This document shows, in pieces, positions 33,291 to 45,760 of a stretch of 64,000 nucleotides of DNA. The notes under the pieces are model-generated. The model did not search any database. It had not been told where the DNA came from and saw only the letters and a list, made by a program, of their open reading frames with translations. The DNA lies in the NCBI GenBank assembly GCA_015680685.1, contig MNCI01005225.1:299626-363625 (forward strand). The letters are read 5' to 3'. Made by a program: the position numbers and the translations under genes. The stretch comes from Gnetum montanum. Its lineage: Eukaryota > Streptophyta > Gnetopsida > Gnetales > Gnetaceae. Every line of letters begins with the position of its first letter. The stretch's first letter is position 1.

Positions 33291-35400
33291 TAAATATAGA
33301 ACTAATAAGTGTTTTTCACCTTTTTTTTACCATTTTCCTATTTCTTCCAATATTTTCTAGTTCTTCATATGTTTTCCATTTCTTAATATTTTTATTTTCT
33401 TTATGTTTCTCTCTTTTCTTGAGTCATTTTATTTATGTTTTATGAATTTCTTTTATGTTTTTGTCAATAATATTTTTAGTCATGATGTAGAAGTCAACAC
33501 CATATGTTGGGTTTTGTGCTATGCTATAGAGATGATTGGGTAAGTAATTGTGTAGAACAATGAGACAACCTCATCCATCCTTCTAGTTCTCTAAATAAAA
33601 GGTATTTTTCATGAAAAAAATTTGGTTCTTCTTTCATGAAAATAAAATCAATTAATGATCATTATACCTTGAAGAAAGGGGGAAAGACCAAGTGTGAATG
33701 GTAAAGGGTGTGACCTTAAGGGGATTTGTTGGACTCCCTTCTTAACTTCCTTCATGTGGTTTATAACTCCTCTAAGAATGTATCATCGCTATGTCTTTGC
33801 ATGGTGTGGTTCCTATTTCAAAAATATATATAATTAAAAAAATTAAAAAATGAAAGAAAAATAATAATAATGGGAATTCAAAGCACACGCCTTAGACACA
33901 ATAATGGGCCACAAGCACGAGTTATAGGGATGGAAAGACATGTTACCCATGCCTAAAGATGCCCCTCTAACTAAGACCATTCATTCCTTCTTCTCTTTTC
34001 TTCTCTTTTTGGAGTGATGATTGTTCTTGATGGTGGTTGTGAACTCATGATGGTTGGCAGGAAGAAACACATTAATGCAAGGTCACTATTAATCTTATGA
34101 ACTTGGTCTAAAACTTGGAAGAATAAAGTATGCTAGTCAATTTAATCACACTTGACACAAGAACCTATTACAGACATGGTAAAGCACCTTACAACCCCAT
34201 CTCTATGAATGCTTCTTATCCCATTATTCACCTCACTACTACATGTGATTATGAGCCCAATGGTTTTGTGTAGTATGATACAACATCCCAATAAGCAGAT
34301 ATTTGTTTGGAACAAAGGCATGGTCCACATTTAACTTCTAGGATGCCCATAGACATCTATAGAAGTGGTTATGCAAGGGCATTATGGTCAGAGCTTGTTT
34401 TGGGGAGAATCCACTTGCATAACTTTTGTTGATCATAGCTTTGAACTAACCTTCACATCTTCCAAAACATCAATGATGGTTTCTTTGAATTTATGCATGA
34501 TTTTGGAACTACTTCTCACCAGTTTCAATTAATTTTTCCTACTTTTCTATTTCCATATTTTTCAAATTTAAAATTTCTTGACCCTCTTGTCAATTATACC
34601 TTTGGTTTCAATTGTTCAAAAACTTGTGTGTTTCCTTTAAAGTTACGCTTATTAGTCATGGGGGCTAGGGATTTCTACTTTGAAATTTTTGAAATTTGTT
34701 TTCTAACATTCTATTTTCAAAAATTATGGTAACTAATAATAATTGATCAAAAAAATGTGACCAGCTTGATGATTTTAGTTACCTCATAGCCTTGGGCATA
34801 GTACGCCGTCATCACCTTGTGCTTAAATGAAAACTAAGGGATCCAAAAAGGGTTTATTATTTTAAAAAAATTTCCAAAACTAATGTTGATCCTTTGGTGA
34901 CCACAAGTGATGCTATAAGGGATGCCTAAGAAAGAAAGTATTTTTCTAAGCATGAAAACGAAGCCAAGAAAGGGATAACAAAGGATATGTCCATGGATAA
35001 ATAGTAGCACATACAAGATAATAACTCAAACATCACATGATTACTTGATCCATTAAATGAAGAGAAGAAATTTTAGTCCATCCTTCAAGAATGTTTTGCA
35101 AAACTAGATAAGCATTGACATAACAATCAAGGTTGAAAGTCCACCACTACTAGTGGCAACAAGAAGAATCATCTTTAGTGGATTTTGGAAGATCTCTGCA
35201 AATTTTGCAATCTTCAATGTCTATGCAGCCATTTTGTCATTTTGTAAGACATCCACTTGAATAAAATTTTGAAATGTGGCACTTAGAGTCAGTCAGTAGT
35301 TATCATCAGTCAATAATCCTTTCATTTCCAATTTTTTATAAAGAAAGCATTACCCTATCCTATTAACTAGAGGAGGAGTTTTTACTCAGTCATGGAGGTA
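33291..35400 (+). other. 3' non-coding region of element B
   Basis: It starts with a T-rich part matching 53500-53680 of C and continues through all the blocks listed for A. It ends in the tract GTCATGGAGGTA just before the LTR. No pol domain is seen. Confidence 0.65.
34142..34330 (-). CDS. Conserved antisense ORF in element B 3' region (hypothetical, shortened)
   Basis: It has 62 codons ending VIGSCVKCD, like the C copy (IIGSCDKCD). The middle reads LGCCIILHKTIGLIITCSS and EVNNGIRS. The N-terminal part is cut by a stop. Coding status is unproven. Confidence 0.25.
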   Translation of the reverse strand: MWTMPLFQTNICLLGCCIILHKTIGLIITCSSEVNNGIRSIHRDGVVRCFTMSVIGSCVKCD

Positions 35401-36377
35401 TGATAAAGCATCAATTAGCTAAGATATAGTAAATGTGATTTCGTAGATGCTACATCAAACTTGCATTGTAGCATCCCTATCAATGCATCTCTACTAGCTG
35501 CTACATCATAGATGCTATGTCGCATCTACGATGTCGTAGCTGTGTCGATCCTTACCCATTGATGTGATCCCATCAATGCATGTAATGATGCATTGATGTA
35601 GTGTCTACCTTCACCTATAAATATATGTTCTCCCATTGCATATTTGCATTCTTTTGTTAACAAAGTAGTCAAACCCTTGTAGTGTTATTCCATAGTCATA
35701 GAGAATAATCAATCAATCAATCAATGCCTACAATGTGGATCTGAGTCAATCGTACAATGTCTTATTCGAGTGGCAATGTACCTAGACACATTCCATGAAT
35801 AGCAATGAGATTGAGATTGATTCTTATTCATTACAACACTTTGACTTAGATTAAATTTACTTTCCATGAAATCTTACTTTACATGTACTTAGTTAATATT
35901 TATGTTTCATATACTTAGTGAATATTTACATTTCCATGCACATTAATCAATTGGCAAAATGAGCATAACTAGTTTCAAGCATAAACACATGTACAACAAG
36001 CTAGGAATGAACAACAATACTGTAGCACTTGGTAATCCTAGTAATGGATACATGTACAATAAGCTAGGAATGAACACTCATCACCCATAGGATAGTCTAG
36101 CATTTATCTTTCCATTGTTAATTAGATTAAACATATAATTTCTCTATTATTGTTAGGAGTAGCATAAAGCTACAACAACATCAACAATCATATGCCTCAC
36201 TCTAGACTAAATAATATGTGACAAAGCTACCACTAGTCTAAGTGGGAAGACATCGAACTGTAATCAATGCTTAATGATCTAGATGCACAACTAGTCCCAT
36301 CCACAGAATTTGACTAGATCATGTGTGAACGCTTGTGATTCATATGGTTGGGCATAGGAGGTACATGCCTCTCATCA
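35401..36377 (+). repeat. 3' LTR of element B
   Basis: It starts TGATAAAGCATCAATTAGC and ends GCCTCTCATCA. A TATA box is at 35616. The U5 includes a small local duplication around ACATGTACAAYAAGCTAGGA at about 35988 and 36052. Confidence 0.85.
35616..35623 (+). promoter_or_regulatory. TATA box, element B 3' LTR
   Basis: TATAAATA in the same context as at 29878. Confidence 0.5.
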
Positions 36378-36810
36378 AGGTCTAGTTACTATCCTATAAA
36401 ATTTCCGCTTTAATTTTATTAGTTTCTCTTATCACATAGAAAACCACTATATTGTCTCCATTTTGAACATCCTACCTTAATTCTGTTTTTCATATCTTTA
36501 TAAATTTCACCATCTAATTAGAGGATTGATCTTAGGTATAAAAACTATTTGCAATAAGGGACTTTTTTACCTTGATTAGTCACTTCTATTTCACCATTGT
36601 TTATGTTATCATTAAAATTATATTCCATATATTCTATCTTACTTTTGCTAATTTTTAAGCCTTTTGATTCTAGAGCATATCTCTACTTCTTCATTTTAGT
36701 AACAATATTCTCTTAAGATGTATCCACCAACATAATATCATTTGTAAATATCATACACCAAGGGATTTCATTTTTTAGTTCCTTTATTACTTAATCTACA
36801 AGATTGGATC
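36378..36810 (-). pseudogene. LINE reverse transcriptase fragment (RTE-like), copy 1
   Basis: The minus strand reads VIKELKNEIPWCMIFTNDI, then MLVDTS, RYALESKGLKISKSKIEYMEY and, past 36600, VTNQGKKVPYCK...YLRSIL and DGEIYKDMKNRIK. This follows the PWCMLFADDIVL...ALESKGFRISRSKTEYMEC pattern of plant LINE reverse transcriptases. The catalytic FADD is FTND here, at 36734-36748. The 3' end is cut by the LTR of element B at 36377. An open minus-strand frame continues upstream to 37135 in the same phase, but I cannot match that part. Confidence 0.8.
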
Positions 36811-37167
36811 TAGTTGGAAGGATGTTTAATGTAAAGAACTCCTTAGTCTTCAACTCTAAGTCACTATGATGAATGGATTCCAAATTAATGCAAGAGGATT
36901 TCTTTATCCATTTTCTAATGATGGAAGAAAGCTCAAAAAAGGATCTTAAAGTATTTAAAGAAGATATCCAAGTTCCACTATTTATACAATGAAGAAATGA
37001 ATATATATATCTTAATTTATTAAAAATTTCAAAAGCACAATTATAGTAAACAACCAAAAACTTAACTCTGGTGACTAACTCAAATGTGGTTAATACTTTG
37101 ATTTGTCTACTAGAAGGTCTTGAGTTTCCTTCCAAGTCCCAATTTTTTTATGTTTGGCTTTTTTTAA

Positions 37168-37938
37168 CTTTTTAATATTATTATAATCAAACCATCCTAA
37201 GTGATTAACATGGTAGTTAACCAAATGATAAGTAAGAGTTTCATTTAGCTAAGGGAAGGTTGTATGTTTGATTCTTAACCCTTAAATTTTTTAGTTTTTT
37301 ATTTATTTTATTAAGGCATACATAACAAGAAACTTTGAATGATAATATCTCCTAGCCATAATTTTGATCATAAAATATTTTGTACCATTACAATCATCTT
37401 GATGAGTACTACACATTGGACATAATTTTAGGATCCAAAAACTAAGTTGAATTTTCACGATTTTAAAAGACTAAAATGATTTAACTTGCTAAATTGGATC
37501 TTAATACAGTGATGTATGAGCAACGAGAATTTCTAAGTGACTTGGACTCAATTATAATGATATACTAACTCTTGGATAACATGTAATACATATCCCGTTA
37601 TAATTTTGTAAGTGTGATGTAGACCTATTATCTTGCAGCATGGCTATACCCTAGCAAGATACTAAGGAGAAGGTTAGCAAAGCTAGACATCATAACATTG
37701 TCCATTGAGTACTAGTTTCCCTATGAATCTCTTGGTATTAATCGTTACTAGTTAAATAGGAATGAGATAATTTTATATCTAGGTTGAATTCCTTAAACTT
37801 ACCAATGCCTAAATCCTAAGTAGAGATGAATGATACATTCTAAAAGAGATAAACTCTTAAGACTAAGACCACGACTATAGCCTTTAGAGCAAAGCTTAGT
37901 AATAATCTTAATCAATTAATATTTTAATAATACTCTAT
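37168..37938. repeat. Dispersed repeat H, copy H2
   Basis: This is the partner of 17055-17875 and shares its blocks in the same order and orientation. The left part contains GTTTGATTCTTAACCC, which resembles a pol III B box, but a matching A box at proper spacing was not found. Confidence 0.65.
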
Positions 37939-38499
37939 AATATTATATTTTTGGAGGAGATAATCAATTAAAGAACAAATAAGAAAGACATGGTACTCAT
38001 CCTTAAGAGTTGTTAATCTACAAAGCTTACATATGTGTTCTTCTAGAGGAAGATTAATCCATCTTCCACTTTTTATCTTGAGTTGATGTGAACTCAAACA
38101 AAGCTAGTTGATTAAGCTACAAGATCTAATTAGAATTTAGCTATAATATAGGAAACTTTTGAATCAAGTTGATTACCTCTAATGTGCTTCATGTAAAATA
38201 TTTTTTTTGTTCCACATTTGATCATATTTTTCTTAGCATGTGTTGTTTAACTAACTTATGTATGTGTTTAGAATTGTGTTGCAATGCTTCCAATGAGAAA
38301 TTCCATGTTTTAAACCATTGTAATCCCTGAAAATACCATCTTTTTTCCTTGTATCTTCAAGAATTGCTTTAGAAATTTGGCTTGCTTAATTTCTAGTAGA
38401 TTGTAAATATAGCTAATAAATTAACAAAAAAAATTGGCTTCTCAATTTCTAGTAGACTATAAATATAGCTAATGAATTGACAAAGACCATTAGCTTCTA
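37939..38499. other. Unassigned AT-rich DNA
   Basis: No ORF was recognised. A short direct repeat TTCTAGTAGAYTATAAATATAGC occurs near 38390 and 38447. Confidence 0.4.
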
Positions 38500-39660
38500 A
38501 TAGGAATAATTTACATTCCAAAAGTAACATATGATAAGGTATTTGTACCTTCACCTTCAATTGGTTTAATACAAATATTTTTTTTACACCCTTTCAATAG
38601 CTTGTCCATTTTTTGTACTAAAGCCTCACTCACATACAGTACATCCATACAACATTGTAAGATAAATAACAACCTAAAATATTTGTTTTCTAACTTTAAA
38701 GGCCATAATCCAAATGATTTGCATTTTTTTAATAACATATATAGCCTTAATTTCTCTTACTATTCGATCCTTAACATAGTTATCTATTTGTAATTACTTG
38801 CATAATGAAGACACAAATATCTAAAAGAGTTTACTATTTCTATATTTGCAACTCTAAAATTAAAATTAAAATTTATATTTCTCATATCTCATATCATCAT
38901 TTTTTTTTCCACATTGACTTGAAGGCTAGAATAAAAACAAAAATTTCTAGAATTTACAACATATTTTGCATACCTTTCTTAAAACTAGAAATATAAGTTG
39001 CATCATCTACATAAAGAAGTAGGTTCATTACATGGTATACAATTTTGATACCATGCTTATAGTTTCTTGTACAAATCCAATTTTGCAACTCATCAATAGA
39101 GAAGCCAAAAGAGTTGGTAATAAAGGACATCCTTGCTTCACTTCAGTATTGCTTTGAAATTGAAAATTTTACCATGAATCCATGTCTTCATATAACTTTT
39201 GCATTGCTAACGTCAACTTTGTAGAGATGCCTAAACTATATAGGTGCAACCACAAATTCTTATGAATCACTAAATTATATGCTTTTGCAAAGTCAACAAA
39301 GCAAATAAACAATTTTTTTGTAAGACTCTTTTGCAGGTTCCATACAAGATCTAACTCTAACTAAGTGGTCAATTATTGAATGGTTCTACATGACACATAG
39401 CTCTTATGTTATTATCTTCTACCTAGGTGCTAAGTATTTTTTTAATAATAGTACTTAATTACTAGAAATAGTACTTACACCTTGTTCAAATTATTGTTAT
39501 CACTTTTTTTATATAAAATTTATACCTTTATACTTTCCATCCTTGATTCAAGCCATTCTTCCTTTGTAATTAAGTTTAGTTGATAACAAATTTCTTTATG
39601 AATAGAAGTCCATACTCATTTAAGAGATTTAGCATAAAAACCATTAAAATGAACAATTTT
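38500..39660 (-). pseudogene. LINE reverse transcriptase relic, copy 2
   Basis: Read on the minus strand from 39660 down: KKSDNNNLNKV (KKGD.NNP.NYR pattern), IIDHLVRVRSCMEP near 39350, then the catalytic block FVDFAKAYNLVIHKNLWLHL at 39240-39303. TEVKQGCPLLPTL (the RQGCPLSPTLF motif) is near 39107-39150. LLYVDDATYIS, in a shifted frame, is near 38990-39021. The tail includes YVKDRIVREIKAIYVI near 38740 and LTMLYGCTV near 38630. Order and motifs fit a plant non-LTR retrotransposon different from the copy at 36378. There are many stops and at least two frameshifts. Confidence 0.8.
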
Positions 39661-40375
39661 TTTAAATGCTAATCAATTAATACCTTATATTACTTCAAAA
39701 TTGATTAGATAAAAACATGACAAGAATTAAAACAGTAATTAATAACTTTTCCTAAAGAGACATTATCTTCACAAAATCACAACCTTTACAACAATTAACC
39801 ATAGTAGAGTAGCATCAATAGTCTGCACGATTGGTGTTGCATTAAGCGATCATGATAAAGTAACACCATTAATGTCCAAGGAACTGTGGTTGTTATAGGA
39901 AAACAATGTTGATTTTTGTACATTTGAAAATGCAATAAGTTTTTCAATGTCAAATGGAATTAACACCCATGGTTTATACATTGCTATTTTAAAAATATTT
40001 TTATTTTGAGCTTTCAACCCACAAGCGCATTGGTATATTTTGTGCTATTTGTCCAATGATTTCTTCCCTTACTTAACATAGACATCTAACATATCACTCA
40101 ACTCTTTGATTGTTCATCTAATTCATCAATATGTAGCTACATGCTTTCTCCACTCTAGTTCTACAACTAGTTAGAACATGGTTACATCTATTTTCTTTAA
40201 GGTGTAAAGAAATCTATGATATATTTGGTGGCCCATGTATGCAATGATGAAACTATGAGTGACATGAATAAAACCCTGATTGGGATGCATGATGTTCATT
40301 CAACCATCTATGTATGAAATGAAGAAATGCAATCCATAATTATTCGCAATCCAAACTGTGAGAATGAACCTACCC
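39661..40375. other. Unassigned AT-rich DNA
   Basis: I see nothing to annotate. It leads from the LINE relic into the tandem array. Confidence 0.4.
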
Positions 40376-42840
40376 AAGGTCTGGAAGCTATTGCTTCAGG
40401 AGTGCTAGAGGCATTGAGTCGCATCCTGTGTAAAACACTCTCCAGAAGAGCTTTCCATAACTAGAAGCTTCAATTTCCACTAAAGTGTAGATCACCAAAA
40501 GCAGAATCCTTTCTAGAGGTGGGTACAGACAAATTACTACTAGCAGTCCATTGCAATCCTTTGTAAAATATTGCTGAAAGCTTTTCCATCATTTGAAAGT
40601 AGTGATGCTAAGTAAAATGAAAGCTTCCAATTATGCGCACACTTCTAAAAGCTGCTATGTGAGGACACACACACTCACATCCTATGTAAAACACTCTCCA
40701 AAAAATCCTCACATGATTGGAAGCTTCAATTTCCACTAAAGGGTAGATCACCAAAAGTAGAACCCTTTTCAGAGGCAACTGCAGACAAACTTCTACTAGC
40801 AGTCTATCATAGTCCTTTGTAAAATATTTTTGGAAGCCTTCCCATCAACTAGAAGTAGTGATGCCAAGGAAAATAGGAGCTTCCGATTGCCAAAATGCTT
40901 TCGAAAGCCACTGCATGAGAAGTGCTAGATGCATGCACTTGTATTCTATGTAAAACACTCTTCAAAAGAGCCTCCCATTACCAAAAGCTTTGATTTCCAC
41001 TAAAGTGCATATCATTGAAAGCATAACCATTTTTAAAGGTGGCTGTAAATAGACTATTACTGGCAATTGTTTGTAGTCCTTTGTAAAATATTATTGAAAT
41101 CCTTCCCATCAACTGGAAGTAATGATGCCAAGGAAAATGAAAGCTTCTAGTTGCTGAAACACTTATGAAAGCTACTGCATAAGGAATGCTAGATGCACCC
41201 ACTTGCATCCTATGTAAAACACTCTTTGGAAGAGCCTCCCATGACCAAAAGCCTCAATTTCCACTAAAGTTCAAATCACTAGAAGCAAAACCATTTCTGG
41301 AGGCTACTGCTGCAAGATTGCTACTAATAGTTCCTCATAATCCATTATAAAATATTACTAGAAGCCTTTTCATCAATTGGAAGCAACAATGCCAAGGAAT
41401 ATGGGAGCTTCCAATTACACAAATGCTTCTGAACGCTACTGTGTAAGGAGTGCTAGATGCACACACTTACATCCTATGTAAAACACTCTCCGAAAGAGCC
41501 TCACATGATTAGAAGTTTCAATTTCCACTAAAGTGTAGATCACTGGAACCAAAACCCTTTCCAAAGGTGACTACAGAAAAATTGCTACTAGAAGTCCATT
41601 GTAGTCCTTTGGAAAATATTACTAGAAGCCTTCCCATCAACTAGAAGCAACAATGCTAAGGAAAATCCAAGCTTCTGGTTGCTAAAATGCTTCTAGAAAC
41701 TATTGCGTGAGTAGTGCTAGATGCACCCACTCACATCCTATGTAAAACACTCTCCAAAAGAGCCTCTCATGACTAGAAGCTTTAATTCTCACTAAAGTGT
41801 AGATCACTAGAAGCATAACTATTTTTGAAGGCAACTGCAGACAAACTGCTATTGGTAGTCTATCATAGTCCTTTGTAAAATATTGCTAAAAGCCCTTTCA
41901 TCAACCAAAAGTAGCGATGCTAAGGAAAATGGGATCTTGTAGTTGTTGAAACACTTCCAAAAGGTATGATGTGAGAAATGCTAAACACACCCACTCGCAT
42001 CCTATGTAAAACACTCTTTGAAAGAGCATCCCATGACTAAAAGCTTCTATTTCTACTAAAGTGCATATCACTAAAAGCAAAACACTTCTTGAAGGTGACT
42101 ACAGACATACTACTACTAGAAGCCTTCCCAACAACTAGCAACAGTGATGCCAAGGAAAATGAGAGCTTCTTATTGCCAAAATGCTTCCAAAATCTACTAC
42201 GTGAGGAGTGCTAGATGCACGTACTCCCATCCTATGTAAAACACTCTTCAAAAGAGCCTCACATGATCAGAAGCTTTGATTTCCACTAAAGTGCATATCA
42301 CTAAAAGTAGAATCATTTCTAGAGGCAACTAAGGACAAACTACTATTGGTAGTCCATCATAGTCCTTTGTAAAATATTTTTGGAAGCCTTCCCATCAACC
42401 ATAAGTAGTGATGCCATGGAAAATGGAAGCTTCCAATTGCTAAAACACTTCCAAAAGCTACTGTGTGAGCAGTGCTAGATGCACACACTCTCTAGAAGAG
42501 CCTCACATGACCAAAAGCTTTGATTTTCACTAAAGTGCCGATCACTAGAATTAGAACCATTTTTGGAGGCGATTGCAGAAAGACTACTACTAACAGTCTA
42601 TTGTAGTCCATTGTAAAATATTGTTGGAAGTCTTCCCATCAACTAAAAGTAGCAATGCATGGGAAAATGAGAGCTTCTGGTTGCATGAACACTTTGAGAA
42701 GTAGACTACTACAAGAAGTAACTTGTAGTGCTTTGTAAATCTATGCTAGAAGTTTTTTGATCATCCAAAAGCCTCCATGAAAGTGTGAATGCTAGCTTTT
42801 GGTTGTAGGAGGCCTTTCGAAAGTGACTGTGGGGAGGTTG
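40376..42840. repeat. Tandem array of about 264-bp monomers, 9 to 10 units
   Basis: The marker AAAACACTC occurs at 40432, 40688, 40952, 41216, 41480, 41744, 42008 and 42238. A ninth unit has CACTC at 42486. The spacings are 256, then five of exactly 264, then 230 and 244, so the short ones carry deletions. Each unit has ATTTCCACTAAAGTG, AGTCCTTTGTAAAATATT, GAAGCCTTCCCATCAACTAG, and GAGTGCTAGATGCACCCACT. Units differ by many substitutions. The last partial unit fades out toward 42840. No protein is encoded. Confidence 0.95.
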
Positions 42841-43159
42841 AGAGTTGGATGTAATTTGTAGTTTTTTAATTTGAATTGCAAGATGCATCAACTCACACCT
42901 TCTTAGCAAATAGTATACACTATGCAAATGAACAGAAACCAATTACCAAGGTATCAGATTGCGGCATTGTGGCCAGTTGAAGAGTAGTAGTAGAAAGAAA
43001 GTTCGTAATGATTTAAAAGGTATGTATGGAGGTCGATTTTAATTTGTAAGTTATGTTTATCATTTACACTGTGCAAACAAATGGAAACTAATAACCAAGT
43101 TATGTTTGTAGAATGTGAAATTATTGTTTAAGTTATTGCCCAAAAATCATTTTTTTTAA
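42841..43159. other. Spacer between array and transposase relic
   Basis: It holds a direct repeat of about 35 bp, 42914-42949 and 43066-43101 (TACACTRTGCAAA...AAACYAATWACCAAG). It may be part of the terminal region of the MULE. Confidence 0.4.
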
Positions 43160-45760
43160 ATGCAAGGATGGCAAGAGCACGTTGGTTTCTGAGAAATAGT
43201 ATGGCAACAAGAAATACAAGACCCAAAAATTGGCCCATTTTCAAAAAATGAAATAATATGGTCCTATTTCTATGACAATGCCTTTGCTTAGGTATACAAA
43301 GAAAGAGCGGACAATTTTATCGCAAGCAAACAAAGAAATGCAATAGAACTGGGAAAAGGGAACTCGCTTCCAAGTAAATCACTACACTTGTCATACAAGG
43401 TAGGTTTTCTTGAATTTATGAAGTTGCCAACAATTTTTATTAAAATATTTTATATATAGCATATTTTTGGAGTCTTGCTTGATGTCCATGTATATACATG
43501 AATTAGTTATCATTGTTCATATGGCCCAAATGTTACCGTATGGGTGGCACCTAGGAAAGGAAGAAAAAGAAACAAGGCTAACAAAAAGACTGGTTGTCAA
43601 TGTAATTTCATAGTTTGCATTATGCGTGGTGCTAAGCATGTTGCATGCATTATATATAAAGAAATAAATCATGTTGACATGTCAGGAGCTTATTGTCACA
43701 ACTTGCTTAGTCCCATGTCAGATAGTAGAGATGCTTAATCAATACATATTTCCCCTAAATTATTTCAAAACATAGTGTCATTATGCAACAAAGGATTTCT
43801 TGTAGATATGATTTGTGAAAGATGTATTAAGGATCTATTCAATTAAGGACAAGAATTTAGGGTATCTTAAAAGAGGAACATGTTTCTTTTGAAAAAAGAC
43901 ATTTACAATATTTGCAAATATGTTACACCAAAATACAAAAAAAAAATAAAAAGTGAGCATGTTAAAATTAGCATGAGATTATGGTACATAAGCACCAAAA
44001 ATTTCTTCTTTTACTATTAAGAGGAGAACATTGAACAATTCATCCCAACAATCATCAAGTTGCAATCTCCATGAATGCTAAAAAAGATTATAGGTCTATC
44101 TCAACACAACATACTTGCTATGGATTCAACCTTCAACACCAACAAATATGGATTAAGTAAATATTTGGGGTATTTTTTAGAAACCATGTATCAAGAATAT
44201 TTTGTATTTCAATTGGCTCATTTTTCTAATATAAGAGGTACTTTTATAAATAGCTCCATCTTCACACAATCATGGCTTTTGATTCATACTACAATAGACT
44301 AGTTGTAACATGGATGATCTCCTCTAGGGTTACAAAGAGAGGTGTCACAGCTTGGCTTTCTGAATTGATGAGAAGATGTAGGTCCTGAGAGCTAGAATGG
44401 ACAATAAATGCTTCCATGCTAGATGATTCAAAAGCTTAAACGAATGTTGTAAGGTAACAATCATAACACTAAAATTTATTTTGTTATTTTAAAGTTTTGT
44501 TTAAAACATGGAGATATCAGAATTGAATATACAACATTATGTGAGATATTTAGGTCTGTATTTGGTTGTTATATTTTTCTATGCATTTGGTATGTTTGGA
44601 GGGCATGGAGGAAGAACTTGGTAACAAAGGTTAGAGATTCTACAATGAGAAAGGCAATGGTAGCACATTTGAACTTTATTATGAATGAATGAAAAACTCA
44701 TATGGATGTAGTTGTGGGAATTAAAAGTTTGTCAATGAACATCGCAAAGCATTTATTTCATAAGTTACCTAAAGAGCCAGTGAATAAATGGAGATAAATT
44801 TTGTAAGTAAAAATTTTTTTGATGTTGCAATTACAGTTTTAATATATTTAGATTGGATGTTCCTTTTTTTTTCTTTTTCTTTTTTGCTATGGGCTCAAAG
44901 GTTCATTTCTCAAGGATAAAAGCCTATCGTGATATTCCTCATGCTCAACAACACACAAACAATGTTGTGAAGTCCTATCATGGATTTTAAAAGGAAATTT
45001 CTTGAGAGATATTAGAAATAGGAAATACCATCACATTGATTAGCTTATATGGACTTTGACAAAGGTATAACTATATTACTGGAACAATGCAAGACTTAAA
45101 GTTGTAGGATATCTAAGGATAGAGAAATCAATAAGAAACCATGGGAAAAGACAACTGAAATCTATGATGATCATTGCAAACCAGTACTAGATAAAGAAGA
45201 TGAATATCTTATGTGTAGTTAAAATTCTTTGAAATGGGATACTTGGACAAGCTATCCAAGGTGTTCTATTTTAGTATTTTTTGTGAGTGTAAATGGTCCA
45301 GCCTCGATCATTTTTACAAGAATTTAATGAAGGTTCTAATATTAGTCAAAGGATATACAAGTGCATCTAAGTTCTTCTTCAGAGATGAGTATTTTGATTC
45401 AAGAATCCCTTTTGAGCTAAATTCATTTATACCTCATAAATTTCCAAGCCACGAAGAGGCATGACAGTTAGGGATGACACTAGAGACATTCGAATCAACC
45501 ACAAAGAAATCCAATATCAATGAGGTACAAAGCACAATAGTATCTTCCCATGAGCAAAACAAAATGGATGTTTAGAAATCAAATGGAAAATTCAAAGCAT
45601 TTGAGGACAATGCAGATGAAATCTTAACAAAAAAAATAACAAAATTGAAAAAGGAATTCAAAAATTTTGTAAAGAGTATGCCCACAGATAAAAAGAGTGT
45701 TCTTGAACTTAAAAAATATGTTGACCAAATTTAGTCTAAGTTTTTATTTTCAAAAAAATG
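43160..45760 (+). pseudogene. Mutator-like (MULE) transposase relic
   Basis: Plus-strand frames give a FAR1/MULE-like layout. A basic N-terminal part follows 43544 (APRKGRKRNKANKKTGCQCNF). The transposase core lies at about 44075-44220, with NILAMDSTFNTNKYGLSKYL matching the hAMDATFGTNKY signature and its first catalytic Asp. A degraded SWIM-type zinc finger is near 45220-45310 (CECKWSSLDHF, with its Cys and His spacing disturbed). A lysine-rich tail (ITKLKKEFKNFVKS) runs to about 45740. Stops and frameshifts break it throughout. In an intact element this protein cuts the DNA at the terminal inverted repeats; none were identified here. Confidence 0.7.

Larger units (their letters stand above)
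29697..36377 (+). mobile_element. Gag-only LTR element B
   Basis: Its 5' LTR is cut at the left edge and ends at 30661. A decayed tRNA-Asp-like site follows, then a gag-like region (30793-33290), a 3' non-coding region and an intact-length 3' LTR (35401-36377). No protease, reverse transcriptase or integrase was found. It lacks about 330 bp at the gag end relative to C. Its U3 differs from A and C by having GTAGATGCTACATC-type repeats instead of GATATC words. Confidence 0.82.

Noticed and set aside
36791-37135. 114-codon minus-strand ORF upstream of LINE copy 1
   Set aside because: Not listed as a separate gene: it is in phase with the LINE relic, but its sequence does not match the expected reverse transcriptase part and it may be read-through.
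42703-42732. TACTACAAG...CTTGTAGTG inverted word that looks like CACTA transposon ends
   Set aside because: It falls in the last degenerate unit of the 264-bp array, where other units read ACTACTACTAGCAGTCC...ATAGTCC. The palindrome arises by substitution in that unit and no CACTA protein lies nearby.
40376-42840. CRISPR-like array
   Set aside because: Units are head-to-tail with no constant short repeat and unique spacer; the period is 264 bp and the DNA is plant nuclear.
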